A stretch of DNA of 64,000 nt, taken from contig NC_044925.1 of assembly GCF_003576645.1 (NCBI RefSeq), forward strand, positions 9,839,515 to 9,903,514, in the 5' to 3' direction. The notes under the pieces were generated by a model, which saw only the letters and a program-made list of their open reading frames with translations, was not told where the DNA came from and ran no database searches. The DNA is from Ipomoea triloba (Eukaryota > Streptophyta > Magnoliopsida > Solanales > Convolvulaceae). Positions 1 to 20,004 of this stretch are shown one piece after another; within the stretch, counting starts at the first letter, position 1; each line of letters opens with the position of its first letter. Both the position numbers and the translations under genes were made by a program.

Positions 1-35
1 ATTCTATGCTATTTAAAAATTAAAATAACTGGTAC

Positions 36-9516
<9,481 letters not shown>

Positions 9517-9623
9517 CTATCAAGATACCTGACCTTAGCACATCATATGCCAAGTAGAGTGAGTATGAATATGTATCAAGTTCTAGAAGTCTCACTTTTA
9601 ATTGAAACCAATTTCTTTCTTAC

Positions 9624-9696
9624 CTGAATTTTACAATGTACCTTGACTGACTATTAAGATGAATAACAATCCTTGAAGAGTGCAAAGAGACTGAAG
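9624..9696 (-). other. Predicted non-coding 5' UTR exon 2 of the RAF-like kinase gene
   Basis: On the minus strand a good acceptor (TTTTTGTAG) lies at 9697 and a strong donor (CAG|GTAAGA) at 9623/9622. A 107-bp intron (9517-9623) would then end right before the ATG. This rests on splice signals only; an alternative acceptor about 15 bases upstream of the ATG is possible. Confidence 0.55.
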
Positions 9697-10657
9697 CTAC
9701 AAAAATGTATACAGTATGATTAAATTATGTAAAATATCAAAATGAGCCTCCATTATCATGCATTCATGCATAAAAGAAGATTCTTGATTTAATTGTTATA
9801 TTAAATGCACAGAAGAATATATCTGAAAATCTAATCATTTGCAGTGAATGAAAAAGAAATGAAGCAAAATGATAATTCAAACCATTCTCCTCTTGAGGGA
9901 AAGTTTTAAAGTCAATTGAAACAGATTTCAATTTTTCAAACAAGAAAACCTGCAGTGTGGACCTTTTACAAACATTTTCTTTTTTGCTCAGAAATTTTCT
10001 TCCACACATACATGTATCAATTCAATTTTGGGAAGGGGAAACTCCATGGGGACTGAAATGTAAGAATTTACATTTCTATCATATAGAGTTTTTAATCCTT
10101 GAGCTCAGGAACTCAAACATTGGAGACAACTAATTAACAGATTCAACAGATAGCCAACAAATTCACAAGCATATAATTCACTAATGATTCTCAAGGCATT
10201 GAAAGAAAATTGATCTACACAAATCATCAATTTTCTGCAAATTCAATGTAACTTCCGGACATATCCTGAAATTATCATTCCCTCAGCTTATAAAACACAA
10301 CTACACAAATTACACTTCCAGAGAAGATTCTTCCACCAGATCAACCTACAGAACGTGTGATTCAAACATATCCATACACATAGGTCTGTACATACGTCCA
10401 TATAATGTACACACACAAATCCAAATACACACTGTATAGTTACCAACATGTACAACACACTACAGAAGCTAAAACTTTCAGAATTTACTTAGGAAGCTGA
10501 GAAAGTTAGAAATCCAGTCATTTTGACTACGATAGTACACAGCAATACAAAGATCAGATTGAATCACCAAAAAGAGAAACAAATTCGAAGACTGGATATT
10601 GTTCAATCTCAAATTTTCAGCTGAATTCATGTGATTTTAATTCCAATAAAAAAATAC

Positions 10658-10745
10658 CTGAAATTGTGATTTGAACTCATCTTCCAACTCTCTCTCTCTC
10701 TGTCTCTCTCTCTCTCTCCTCCGCCGTTCTCTCTCTAGACGAAGT
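10658..10745 (-). other. Predicted first 5' UTR exon of the RAF-like kinase gene, GA-rich
   Basis: A minus-strand donor CAG|GTATTT lies at 10658/10657. Upstream, the transcript strand reads as GA-repeats with an ACGGCGGAGGAG core, a common make-up for plant 5' UTRs. The 5' end is an estimate because I see no decisive TATA box. The intron that follows (9697-10657) shows no other feature. Confidence 0.5.
10690..10736. repeat. CT/GA microsatellite in kinase 5' UTR
   Basis: Runs of CTCTCT interrupted by GT and CCTCCGCCGTT. GA-rich 5' leaders are common in plants and can bind GAGA-type factors; any regulatory role here is inferred. Confidence 0.7.
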
Positions 10746-11174
10746 TTTTCTATCGTCTACCACTCTGTGCCAGTATTATTTACTCCTGTGTATTAACTAT
10801 TTTCATTTTCTTTTCATCAGGTGGGATCTACAGGTCCTGTTAAATGACAAATGTGACCTCGTCTTTCTTGTAATTGCGCCGGGAAAGAAAGTGTTTTGGG
10901 GGACGTTTGGAGAATCGCCAAGGGTATATTCTTAATTTAATGGTGGAAACTGTTGTCTTTTTCTGGATTTGTTAAGGTGTTTGTGGAGCAGAAGACTTTC
11001 GATGGCGTTAAAATGATGATTTTTTCTTTAATGCTTAATTTGCAAAAAGTCGGTAGTATTGTGGAATTTAGTCAATTTGAAGTAAACACCCCACGCGCCA
11101 TGTAATGGTAGTTGGGCACTCTCTAACTGGGCGCCGGCTATTTCCCCAGTCTACCTAATTTGTAGATAAATCGG
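10746..11174. promoter_or_regulatory. Upstream region of the RAF-like kinase gene
   Basis: Intergenic DNA directly upstream of the predicted first exon on the minus strand. No unambiguous TATA box was found, and a TATA-less GA-rich promoter would fit a housekeeping-type kinase. No other gene is seen. Confidence 0.4.
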
Positions 11175-11593
11175 AAAATTCATTTTTAGTCCTCGACTAT
11201 TGTGGTATTGTCACATTTAGTTCTATTCTTTTAATTTTGCCATATAATATCCTTGACTTTCATTTCATTGCCACCATTGATCCTCCATTAAGTTTTCCGT
11301 TAATTTACCGTTAACAATAAGGTCAATAATGTAATTTAATAATCTGTCTCAATTACATATTAAAATCCATATTAAAACAAGGAAGTCTGATAAAGAAGAT
11401 GGATTTTAATATGTATTTGAGACAAATTATTAAATTACATTATTGACCTTATTGTTAACGGTAAATTAACGGAAAACTTAACGGAGGACCAATGGTGGCA
11501 ATGAAATGAAAGTCAAAGATGTCATATGGTAAATTAAAAAAGCAGGACTAAATGTGACAATACCACAATAGTCGAATACTAAAAATGGATTTT
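11175..11593. mobile_element. Fold-back MITE (near-perfect 419-bp palindrome, probably Mutator-like)
   Basis: Two arms of about 195 bp mirror each other. The left arm starts AAAATTCATTTTTAGTCC, and the right arm ends with the reverse complement carrying a few changes. The loop of about 28 bp centres near 11385. Matching inner pieces include CCGTTAATTTACCGTTAAC against GTTAACGGTAAATTAACGG. It has no coding capacity. A transcript would form a long hairpin. The target duplication is not evident. Confidence 0.85.
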
Positions 11594-11793
11594 GCTCAAT
11601 TAATTTATACCCCGTAAGTTTCCTGGCTCAGAATTAAGAGCAGCTCCATTTATTTTCCTTTCACTAAACAAATTTGAGCCGAGTTGCAGGCTGGGTGCCT
11701 AATCACTAATATTAAGAGCAGCTATAAATTGATATCAAATTTCAAAATTTCTACCCATTCGTCACATTCCAATAAGTGACATGTCTATATATA

Positions 11794-12705
11794 TGGGAGC
11801 GCTCAAGTGAAATCACTCGTCTAGAAGAAAAATAAAAATCATAATCATTCATGTGTCCAGATCAACAAATTAGATGTAATTTTAAAAAAACAATGCGCTG
11901 ACATTTTCGTAAATTACTCAAACTTTGGTGCAAATAATTGTGTTATAAGTGCAAGTAGTTGGTGCACATTTACAAGTAAAAAGTTCAAGTAAAATCACTT
12001 ACAAGTGCAAGTAATTTACTTTGTTAACATTTGTGCACCTAATTATAACATTAGGTACAACTAGTTATAATGTTAGGTGCACTTAGTGTTGATGCTTAGT
12101 ATATATTTTACTTGCACATGTAATACATTTTACTTGCACTTTGATGTTCAATTATTTGTTAAAATGCCACTGCATTTTATTTTAAATCAATGTTCTTCAT
12201 TCGTTAGATCTGGACACATAGACGAATGGCATGCATTCTCATTTCTTTCCTGGCGAGCAGTTCGCGGGTTCAGGTGCGGAGAAGGGTTCCCATGCTGTTA
12301 CACACCTTAAGCATTACAATAACGCATCTTAAGTACACTAACCACACACCTTAAGTACACAAACAAAGCACCTTAAAAATACAAACAATGCGCACCTTAA
12401 GTACACAAATCACGCACCTTAATTACAAAAACCACGCACTTAAGGTTTTAAAATGGTGCACCTTAAGTTACAACAACTCACGCACCTTAAGCATACAAAT
12501 CACGTACCTTAAGAAAGAAAAATAACGCACCTTAAAAAGGAAAATCACGCACCTTAAGATTTAGGTTCACTCACCTTGAGTTTCACCACTGATGCACCTT
12601 AAGCATACAAACCATGCACTTTAAGAAGGAAACTATGCACCTTAAGAAGGAAAACTACGAACCTAAAGCAACCGCACCGGAAAAGGTCAACTGAACAGGA
12701 ACCCA
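11794..12705. mobile_element. Possible non-autonomous element with weak terminal inverted repeats
   Basis: The left end (TGGGAGCGCTCAAGTGA) and the reverse complement of the right end (TGGGTTCCTGTTCAGTTGA) are similar, and both abut TATATATA. The inside has a reverse-oriented match around GTGTCCAGATC/GATCTGGACAC and a minisatellite at 12296-12665. No transposase is present. The TIRs are imperfect, so this may instead be a Helitron-type or simple repeat region. Confidence 0.35.
12296..12665. repeat. Degenerate CACCTTAAG minisatellite (about 15 units)
   Basis: The core GCACCTTAAG, containing the palindrome CTTAAG, recurs roughly every 20-30 bp. It is separated by short A-rich spacers such as TACACAAATCAC. 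The spacing is irregular, so it is not a CRISPR array. Confidence 0.7.
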
Positions 12706-12999
12706 ATTATACATACATATATATATATATCCACCATTCTACATGAGATCATGAGATTGCATCCTAAGCATCCATCTCAAAAATATGAATGGCTATCATT
12801 TAAGATTGATTTCTATTTTAATTAATATAAAATTAATTGCTAGGGTAATATAGTAATTGGCATGGGAATTTAATTTGGATTTAAATTGATGTGTAATCTT
12901 TACCGAATTTGTAGGAGTTTTATTCATGGTTGGAAATTTACCAAGAATTCAGTACTGTTTACGAAATTCAAAAAAGATGACTCTGAACGGTTGTTGCGT

Positions 13000-13145
13000 T
13001 AGTGTGCAACGCGTCACTATAGTGTGTGCGGGGTGGGACCGAATTGTATGCTTCCAAACCTGTTAGTGTGCATGGGTGGATTCCTATAATTTAGTGTGTG
13101 CATTCCTATATTTTAGTGTGTGCCTTCCTATATTTTAGTGTGTAC
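13000..13145. repeat. Short tandem units with TTAGTGTGTGC core
   Basis: TTAGTGTGTGCATTCCTATA-type units occur four to five times, the last three about 22 bp apart. No gene was found in 12706-13544. Confidence 0.55.
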
Positions 13146-13240
13146 AACATGGTGTTTGACGAGTTCTGAGTAAAAGCGTTGACTCTCAGTAAAATGCACA
13201 TACCTGTTTGAGATTTTGCACACACTAATGATAGGTGATA

Positions 13241-13243
<3 letters not shown>

Positions 13244-13292
<49 letters not shown>
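13244..13292. repeat. (AT)n microsatellite
   Basis: Uninterrupted AT dinucleotides over 49 bases. It makes a spurious Ile/Tyr reading frame on the minus strand. Confidence 0.95.
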
Positions 13293-13296
<4 letters not shown>

Positions 13297-13544
13297 GGAA
13301 AGTTTTACTGTGTAAAAATAAAAATGTTTCACACACTGTTATACCAAAATGCATGATAGTACGCACATAGCGTAGAAGTGTCGTATGGCTTCACAGCCTT
13401 TGGCCGCATTACTACACATTACTATGGTTTCTATTGCACACACTCATTGACAGATATGCACATTGCTCAATATTATTCTAAAACATTGGAGACCTGTAGT
13501 AAAATGCACATACCAGTTTGCGTGTTTACAAACATTTATGGCAC

Positions 13545-13998
13545 GTTTGGTTCGCGGGGTAACAGGCCTATTTCGCTGTTTGGTAAAACCTCCTATTCCC
13601 AGGAATAACGTTCTTGGGAATGACCTATTCTCCTTGCACGGGAATAGAGATTCTTATGGCCCCCCTAAGTATTAGGCTATTCCTAAGTTCTCAGGAATAG
13701 CCTAATGTTGTTATTTTCAATTTACCCCATGACGTTTTGGAGAAAGATCTTTCTTTTTCCAAAACGCTCCTATATTATTTTTAAAAAAAACTTGTAACTA
13801 AAAGCAATTAAAGCTCCTTAAATGAAGGAGCTTTTGGCTTTTTATGACTTCCTCATCCTATTGTTAATTTTAAAAGAGAAGCAATGCTTCTCTTATATAG
13901 AGGAGCTCAAATGAGCTCCTCTTCCTGAGTTACCGATGTGGGATCAAAAACTCCAGTTATGTTTTTTTTAAAATTATTTTATATATAATTTTGTTTTT

Positions 13999-14041
<43 letters not shown>

Positions 14042-14111
14042 GTTTTTCTTATTATTGTTATTAATATTATTATAAGTTTTATTTTATTATTACATAATAC
14101 TAATACTATTA

Positions 14112-14167
<56 letters not shown>

Positions 14168-14278
14168 CATATTTTATAAGGGTATTTATGTCTTTTAAAA
14201 CATATTTCATTTCTACTCCTTAAACCAACCAAACACTGTAATATAATTCCTAAAGTCAATTCCTTTCGCGAACCAAAC
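13545..14278. mobile_element. MITE-like element with GTTTGGTTCGCG termini
   Basis: A perfect 12-bp inverted repeat GTTTGGTTCGCG lies at 13545-13556 and CGCGAACCAAAC at 14267-14278. The interior is AT-rich, non-coding and full of short inverted repeats and ATT/AAT microsatellites. The GTTTGGTT-type terminus is common in hAT- and Harbinger-derived MITEs. The exact outer ends may lie some bases further out. Confidence 0.55.
14001..14167. repeat. (ATT)n and inverted (AAT)n microsatellites
   Basis: ATT repeats occupy 14001-14040, AAT repeats about 14112-14147, and ATT repeats about 14145-14167. The blocks are complementary and can fold back on each other. The Tyr- and Ile-rich frames here are artefacts of the repeat. 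Confidence 0.92.
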
Positions 14279-15142
14279 AATAGAATACAATTCATATTCT
14301 ATTCCTTGCATATTCCATTCCTTATGGAATACCTGTGACACCCCAACCTCACACAGGCTGAGATAGATAAAAACTCAACACAACAGCTGACTATCTCAAC
14401 CAACAACAGAACATAGCGGAAGCGAATTTAAAACTTAAGGGCGTCATGCCACATCTAGGTATAAGCACAGCCTAGATGCACAGGCTAAACATAAAGATAA
14501 ACTAAGCTGTCATATAAATAATCCAGAATAAATCCTCAAACATAATCCATAATTATCCAAAAATACCCAAAAGACTAATCAAGAGTATATCATAATAATA
14601 TCTCAAGGCACACAGGCCCAACAACTCAAAGTCTAACATCATAACTAAGTCTACGCATCCTCAGATAGAGAAACTCTAGCGCGCTCTCGCATAGACTACT
14701 CCAAACCTGGAAAACACGCAAAGAACCATTAGCAAAAGAATGCTAAGCAACCACCATTCACACCCGCAAGGAGATATAGATATACATAAGCTTGTAAATA
14801 GGTTTACACACCCATATAGAATATAAACACCAACAGACTGTTCGATAGTTCAAAACGGATACTCAACAATAATAAGCTGAACGAAGCATAACCAAAACTC
14901 ATTCGAATAAAGCCAAAGCACAACGATGAAAGCATAAGACAACAACGAGTCATAACCAAGATACCAACTGAACACGAGTATAAGGAACAATCAATCATAA
15001 TCGAGAACAACGAGATATCAACTGAGTAAACAAGGACTCACAACTAAAGAACCAAAGGAAAATCCCAACACCAACCACCAAACCTCACACCAATCCTCAC
15101 ACCGAACCCAACCCCAAATCAGAAGCCAAGTACACAGGGGTA

Positions 15143-15335
15143 AAAACCCAATCACAGGGACCGAAGTCCAATCACAGGGGTGAATCGACCCAATCACGGG
15201 GGTAATGAACCCAATCACGGGGTAATGAACCCAATCACAGGGACCGTAGTCCAATCACAGGGACCTAAGTCCAATCACAGGGGTCATCGACCCAATCACG
15301 GGGGTAATGAACCCAATCACAGGGGTAATGAACCC
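15143..15335. repeat. 20-bp minisatellite (CCAATCACAGGGACCGAAGT type), array 1
   Basis: About nine or ten units built on CCAATCACAGGG with variable tails (ACCGAAGT, GTAATGAA, GTCATCGA). The same repeat is expanded at 16533-16960. Confidence 0.85.
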
Positions 15336-15336
15336 G

Positions 15337-16140
15337 AATACCAACAATAGTAGCACAACTAGTTCACCCAACAAACTCCAATGATACCAACAACCAACAT
15401 CACATACTCATACTCCAACATCATCCCAAAACAACCAAACAAAGTGTTCATCTCATCTATGAACACAAACAAACTCCCAGGTAAATGAATATCAAGAATC
15501 AATAGACCAAGAGTACAAAAAGGGAAACCAAAGACACGAATAAATCTCCAAGACAAGGTAGTAATTACCCAACAAAAGGCATGGATAAATACTCCAAAGA
15601 CATGGTAAAATACTCCACAAAACAATCCAACAATAACCAGAAACAAAGGAGAAACAGCAGACAACAACATCACAAAGCAGCCTCTGGGAGCAGATTCCCA
15701 GAGAACTTGCGGAACACACTGACGGAACACCGTCTTCCGCCGCACTCCTCTGCAGGAAGGAGGCGGACTGCCTCAACGGAACACCACTCTCCGTTCAACC
15801 CAACCGCCTTGGCCTTGCGGAACTCCCCGGCGGGTTACATTGTGCCGCCGAGGACCTCCGTAAGGTCAACTCCAACCCTAGTTCCAGAACATCAACAGCA
15901 GACACGAAAGAGGTATTCCCAGAGAGCAAAATCAGACCCAATACACCAATATTTCATCCAATTTAGAGGCCAAAGACATGGAAATCCAAACCATCAATGA
16001 TCATACAACACTAATCAAAAGATCAAGATGAAATCCAACAAATAGATCCAACAAAATAGGCTAATCACAAAGAATTTTCAGGATTTCCAACACCAAGAAC
16101 ATCATATAGAATAGGAGTGAATAAAAATAGTTTTGATGGA
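15337..16140. repeat. Direct duplicate, copy 1 (about 0.8 kb; copy 2 at 16965-17768)
   Basis: The two copies are nearly identical with an offset of 1628 bp. The offset includes the longer minisatellite and the unknown base at 16255. Both carry a GC-rich stretch with GGAACACC and TTCCGCCGCACTCC that yields matching 139-codon frames on the plus strand and 128-codon frames on the minus strand. These look like by-products of LTR sequence. Confidence 0.85.
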
Positions 16141-16254
16141 CATAGTGGTTACCTTGAAGAGCTTTTTCCTAATCCAACAAGCCTCAAGCAAGCTCACAAA
16201 GCCCCACCTTCTTGATGATCATCTTTTACCCAAAGAACCCCAAAAGAACATTTA

Positions 16255-16255
16255 N
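16255..16255. other. Single unknown base, probable assembly join
   Basis: The base lies between the two copies of a near-identical repeat, where contigs are easily misjoined. Confidence 0.7.
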
Positions 16256-16532
16256 CATAAACCAAGACTCATCCAAACAAGCCAATATTCATCAGCGAGA
16301 GTACAAGGCAACAACCAATCCATAAACGAGATACCAACTGAACAACAATCATAAGGAAACCAATCAAACATAATCGAGAACCATAGGGTCTCAATCGAAT
16401 ATACACAAGGAACCCATGAACACATAAACCAAGAAAGAACTCCCAATTCCAACCTCCAAACCTCATACCAATTCACCATACCAAACCCAACCACAGTCGG
16501 AGGTCAAAACACAGAAATCTGGTACGCAGGGG

Positions 16533-16960
16533 TGATGAACCCAATCACAGGGACCGAAGTCCAATCACAGGGACCGTAGTCCAATCACAGGGACCGAAGT
16601 CCAATCACAGGGGGTGTAATCAACCCGAATCACAGGGACCGAAGTCCAATCACAGGGGTAGCGAACCCAATCACAGGGACCGTAGTCCAATCACAGGGAC
16701 CGAAGTCCAATCACAGGGGGTGTAATCAACCCGAATCACAGGGACCGAAGTCCAATCACAGGGGTAGCGAACCCAATCACAGGGACCGTAGTCCAATCAC
16801 AGGGACCGAAGTCCAATCACAGGGGGTGTAATCAACCCGAATCACAGGGACCGAAGTCCAATCACAGGGGTAGCGAACCCAATCCCAGGGACCGTAGTCC
16901 AATCACAGGGACCTAAGTCCAATCACAGGGGTAATCAACCCAAATCACAGGGGTAATGAA
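16533..16960. repeat. 20-bp minisatellite array 2 with 106-bp higher-order unit
   Basis: GGACCGTAGTCC recurs at 16571, 16677, 16783 and 16889, which is exactly every 106 bp. Each higher-order unit holds five variants of the 20-bp repeat in a fixed order. The perfect spacing shows recent expansion by unequal exchange or slippage. Confidence 0.88.
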
Positions 16961-16964
16961 CCCG

Positions 16965-17768
16965 AATACCAACAATAGTAGCACAACTAGTTCACCCAAC
17001 AAACTCCAATGATACCAACAACCAACATCACATACTCATACTCCAACATCATCCCAAAACAACCAAACAAAGTGTTCATCTCATCTATGAACACAAACAA
17101 ACTCCCAGGTAAATGAATATCAAGAATCAATAGACCAAGAGTACAAAAAGGGAAACCAAAGACACGAATAAATCTCCAAGACAAGGTAGTAATTACCCAA
17201 CAAAAGGCATGGATAAATACTCCAAAGACATGGTAAAATACTCCACAAAACAATCCAACAATAACCAGAAACAAAGGAGAAACAGCAGACAACAACATCA
17301 CAAAGCAGCCTCTGGGAGCAGATTCCCAGAGAACTTGCGGAACACACTGACGGAACACCGTCTTCCGCCGCACTCCTCCGCAGGAAGGAGGCGGACTGCC
17401 TCAACGGAACACCACTCTCCGTTCAACCCAACCGCCTTGGCCTTGCGGAACTCCCCGGCGGGTTACATTGTGCCGCCGAGGACCTCCATAAGGTCAACTC
17501 CAACCCTAGTTCCAGAACATCAACAGCAGACACGAAAGAGGTATTCCCAGAGAGCAAAATCAGACCCAATACACCAACATTTCATCCAATTTAGAGGCCA
17601 AAGACATGGAAATCCAAACCATCAATGATCATACAACACTAATCAAAAGATCAAGATGAAATCCAACAAATAGATCCAACAAAATAGGCTAATCACAAAG
17701 AATTTTCAGGATTTCCAACACCAAGAACATCATATAGAATAGGAGTGAATAAAAATAGTTTTGATGGA
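16965..17768. repeat. Direct duplicate, copy 2
   Basis: Matches 15337-16140 with only scattered substitutions. Downstream the copies diverge strongly (CTTGAAGAGC against CTTAAGAAGC and several indels), so this is not a perfect duplication. Confidence 0.85.
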
Positions 17769-18244
17769 CATAGTGGTTACCTTAAGAAGCTCTTTCCACC
17801 CAAGCAAAGCCTCAACAAAGCTCACAAAGCCCCACCACCTTCTTGATCATCTTTTACCCAAAGAACCCCAAAAGAAACACATAAGAACATGCAAAAAGAC
17901 TAACCAAACCACAAAATACAAAGGAGATTCTAGGCTAGATGCACTTACCCACTCCTAGACAAGCATAAAAGAGCAACCTTTACTTGAAAACTTGTAGGGA
18001 AATGGAGATCAATTTTTGGATGCAAGAATGGTGAAAATGGCGTGAGAGTGTAGGGAGGGAGGAAGAGGAGTGAAAGCTTTTAGGGTATTTTGATCATCGA
18101 ATATATATATACTAAGAATACATACAATATTTAGGGTGTAAGACTTTAATATGAGATGGGCTTAAGTACATATTATAATGGCTTACAAGAATTAAATATA
18201 TGTCCAAGACTAGTAAGTTGGGCTAAATAAATTCACCCCTTACA

Positions 18245-18558
18245 ATTAATTATAAGAATTAGAATAAGGAAGCCCATAAAATGTCTTAGGAACATTACAT
18301 ATATATTATATAATATATGATCAATAAATTGGGCTTGTAGGAATATTTAATTGCAAAGATTGTAAGGATCCAAATTGAATAAAATCCCTTACAAGAATAA
18401 ATTCAATTAGTTGGGCTCTTGATTAGAATAATCAAATTAGGCTCAAGGAATATACATATATATATATCAAATTGAAAGAATTAGCCCAATTGGAATTAAT
18501 TAAATTACCCAAGGAATTAATTATCGGTAGTAAGGCTTGAATTAAGGCTTTTTTAATA
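18245..18558. other. AT-rich stretch without recognisable gene
   Basis: Low-complexity AT-rich DNA with repeated GGGCTTG/AATTAA-like words and TATATATA. No feature could be supported. Confidence 0.6.
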
Positions 18559-19957
18559 TTATTAAGCACTATAATAAATTAATTTGATTTATTTAACATT
18601 TTAATTATTTTAAACTTTATTTCTTGTTTTGCACTATTATATTAATTAGTTGAATAATTAAAGCTCAATGAATAAATTATAAAGAATGGGCTTAGTTGTG
18701 ATTTGGGCTAATTATTTCCTATTTATTTGTTCTAATTAATACGGCCAAAACTTAAACTTTTAATTGTTTTATGAATCAGCTGCCCAAACCTAGAATTAAC
18801 CTTTATTTTATTATGTTTTATTTTATTTTATTTTCTTTTGTTTTGTTAGTACGTGTAGATTAACAGCAGCCCAAATCCAAATTCCTTTTTCCTCATTGTA
18901 ATTACGTACGTAGAAGAAAGCAGCGACTGAATCGGAACATCAACGTGCGACGTGGACGGACTCCTACGATGAGCGAACGAGCGGACGAAGCGGATACCGT
19001 GCGGCGAGCGTTTTCCGGCAGATTTCGACCGCAAGTTACTCCTTCGAATGAACGGTTGAATCTAAGCCTAAATTAGTATAAATAAGCAAGGAGTTTAGTA
19101 GTAAAATCATCAATTTTTCCTAGAATAATTTTATTCACTTTGTAAAGACTCCCTACGATGTTCTGCTGAGTTCTAATTTTTCCAATTCGAGGGTTATTGA
19201 AGTTTGATTCTACAATACCAGTAAGCTTTATTTAGCCAAAATTATTCTTTGCACTTTATTATCTATATATCTTCTGTTATATTTATTTAAATTATTGCTT
19301 GATTAGTTGTTGCAAAAGGGCCCATTGTTCAATTATCAAGTTATTAAATTGCTAGTTAGAACCTTGAATCCGTAATTGTTTAAGTGTTCTGATGTTGGTA
19401 GCAAATAGCACAATTTGATTATAATTGATTTTCAGTTTGTGTTATGAAGATATATAGTCTAGCTTAAGTGAACCGTGCTTGTGAGTTTGTTGGCTAGGAT
19501 TGGTAGTCTTTCTACTTCTTTTAATGCTGTTAGTAAATTAAATCCTAAGAGCTTGTTTAGGGTTGTTTATTAGCTAGAGAAGTAATTAAAGAGCTTGTTT
19601 TGATTACCGACGAAGTAAGGAAATATAGGTTGTTAGAGCTTGTTAATAAACATAACCAATCTAGTAAAGAGTTAAGTTAGTTTGGCTTGCAAATCAATAT
19701 CTGTCTTGTTAGAATTAAACTGATATTATGCCTTGGGTTGGATACTAGTTGCCATTGACATTTATTTGATATTTATTTGCTATTTAATATTATTTTACAT
19801 TTTATTGTTACTATTTACGTTTCTATTCCCATTTCGTTATTTATTAAATCTATTGCTAAAAATAAGTCTAACCAATCTCTGTGGATACGACCTTACTCAT
19901 CGCTATTACAATTCAAAAGAGTAAGTATTTATTATTTGTTGGTTTCGACACCCATCA
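18559..19957 (+). mobile_element. 5' LTR of Athila-1 (Ty3/gypsy, Athila lineage)
   Basis: Near-identical to 43299-44653 over most of its length, ending CACCCATCA. The TG start is decayed (reads TATTAAGCACT), and about 30 bp after it are missing compared with the 3' copy. A TATA-like TAGTATAAATAAGC lies at about 19075. The end holds CTGTGGATACGACCTTACTC, a block typical of Athila LTR ends. The primer site follows directly. Confidence 0.88.
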
Positions 19958-19963
19958 AATTTT

Positions 19964-19981
19964 TTGCGCCGTTGCCGGGGA
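19964..19981 (+). other. Primer-binding site of Athila-1 (tRNA-Asp type)
   Basis: TTGCGCCGTTGCCGGGGA differs in one base from TGGCGCCGTTGCCGGGGA, the site used by Athila-lineage elements. It starts six bases after the LTR end. Confidence 0.92.
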
Positions 19982-20004
19982 TTGGTGTCAATTAGATTAA
20001 TTTT

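Larger units (their letters stand above)
14334..18244 (-). mobile_element. LTR-like block of a gypsy (Del/Tekay-like) element, minus, internally duplicated
   Basis: The block starts TGTGACACCCC and ends CACCCCTTACA, so on the minus strand it begins TGTAAGGGGTG and ends GGGGTGTCACA. That resembles the TGTAAC...GTTACA termini of the long LTRs at 53992-56354. The GCGGAAGC motif near the start is shared with that LTR (GCGGAAGC at 54050). No gag or pol is present. A segment is duplicated about the unknown base at 16255. I found no flanking target duplication, so the boundaries are provisional. Confidence 0.5.

Noticed and set aside
13991..14295. Poly-Tyr and poly-Ile frames
   Set aside because: ATT/AAT microsatellites.
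16533..16960. CRISPR-like array
   Set aside because: Repeat units abut each other without unique spacers, and this is a plant nuclear region.
15581..17628. Two matching 139-codon frames (15581-16000, 17209-17628) and their 128-codon minus-strand partners
   Set aside because: They lie in duplicated LTR-like sequence, overlap each other on both strands and have no recognisable motif; the conservation is explained by DNA duplication.
18846..19034. 62-codon minus-strand frame conserved at 43659-43847
   Set aside because: Both lie in the paired LTRs of Athila-1; conservation is that of the LTR DNA.
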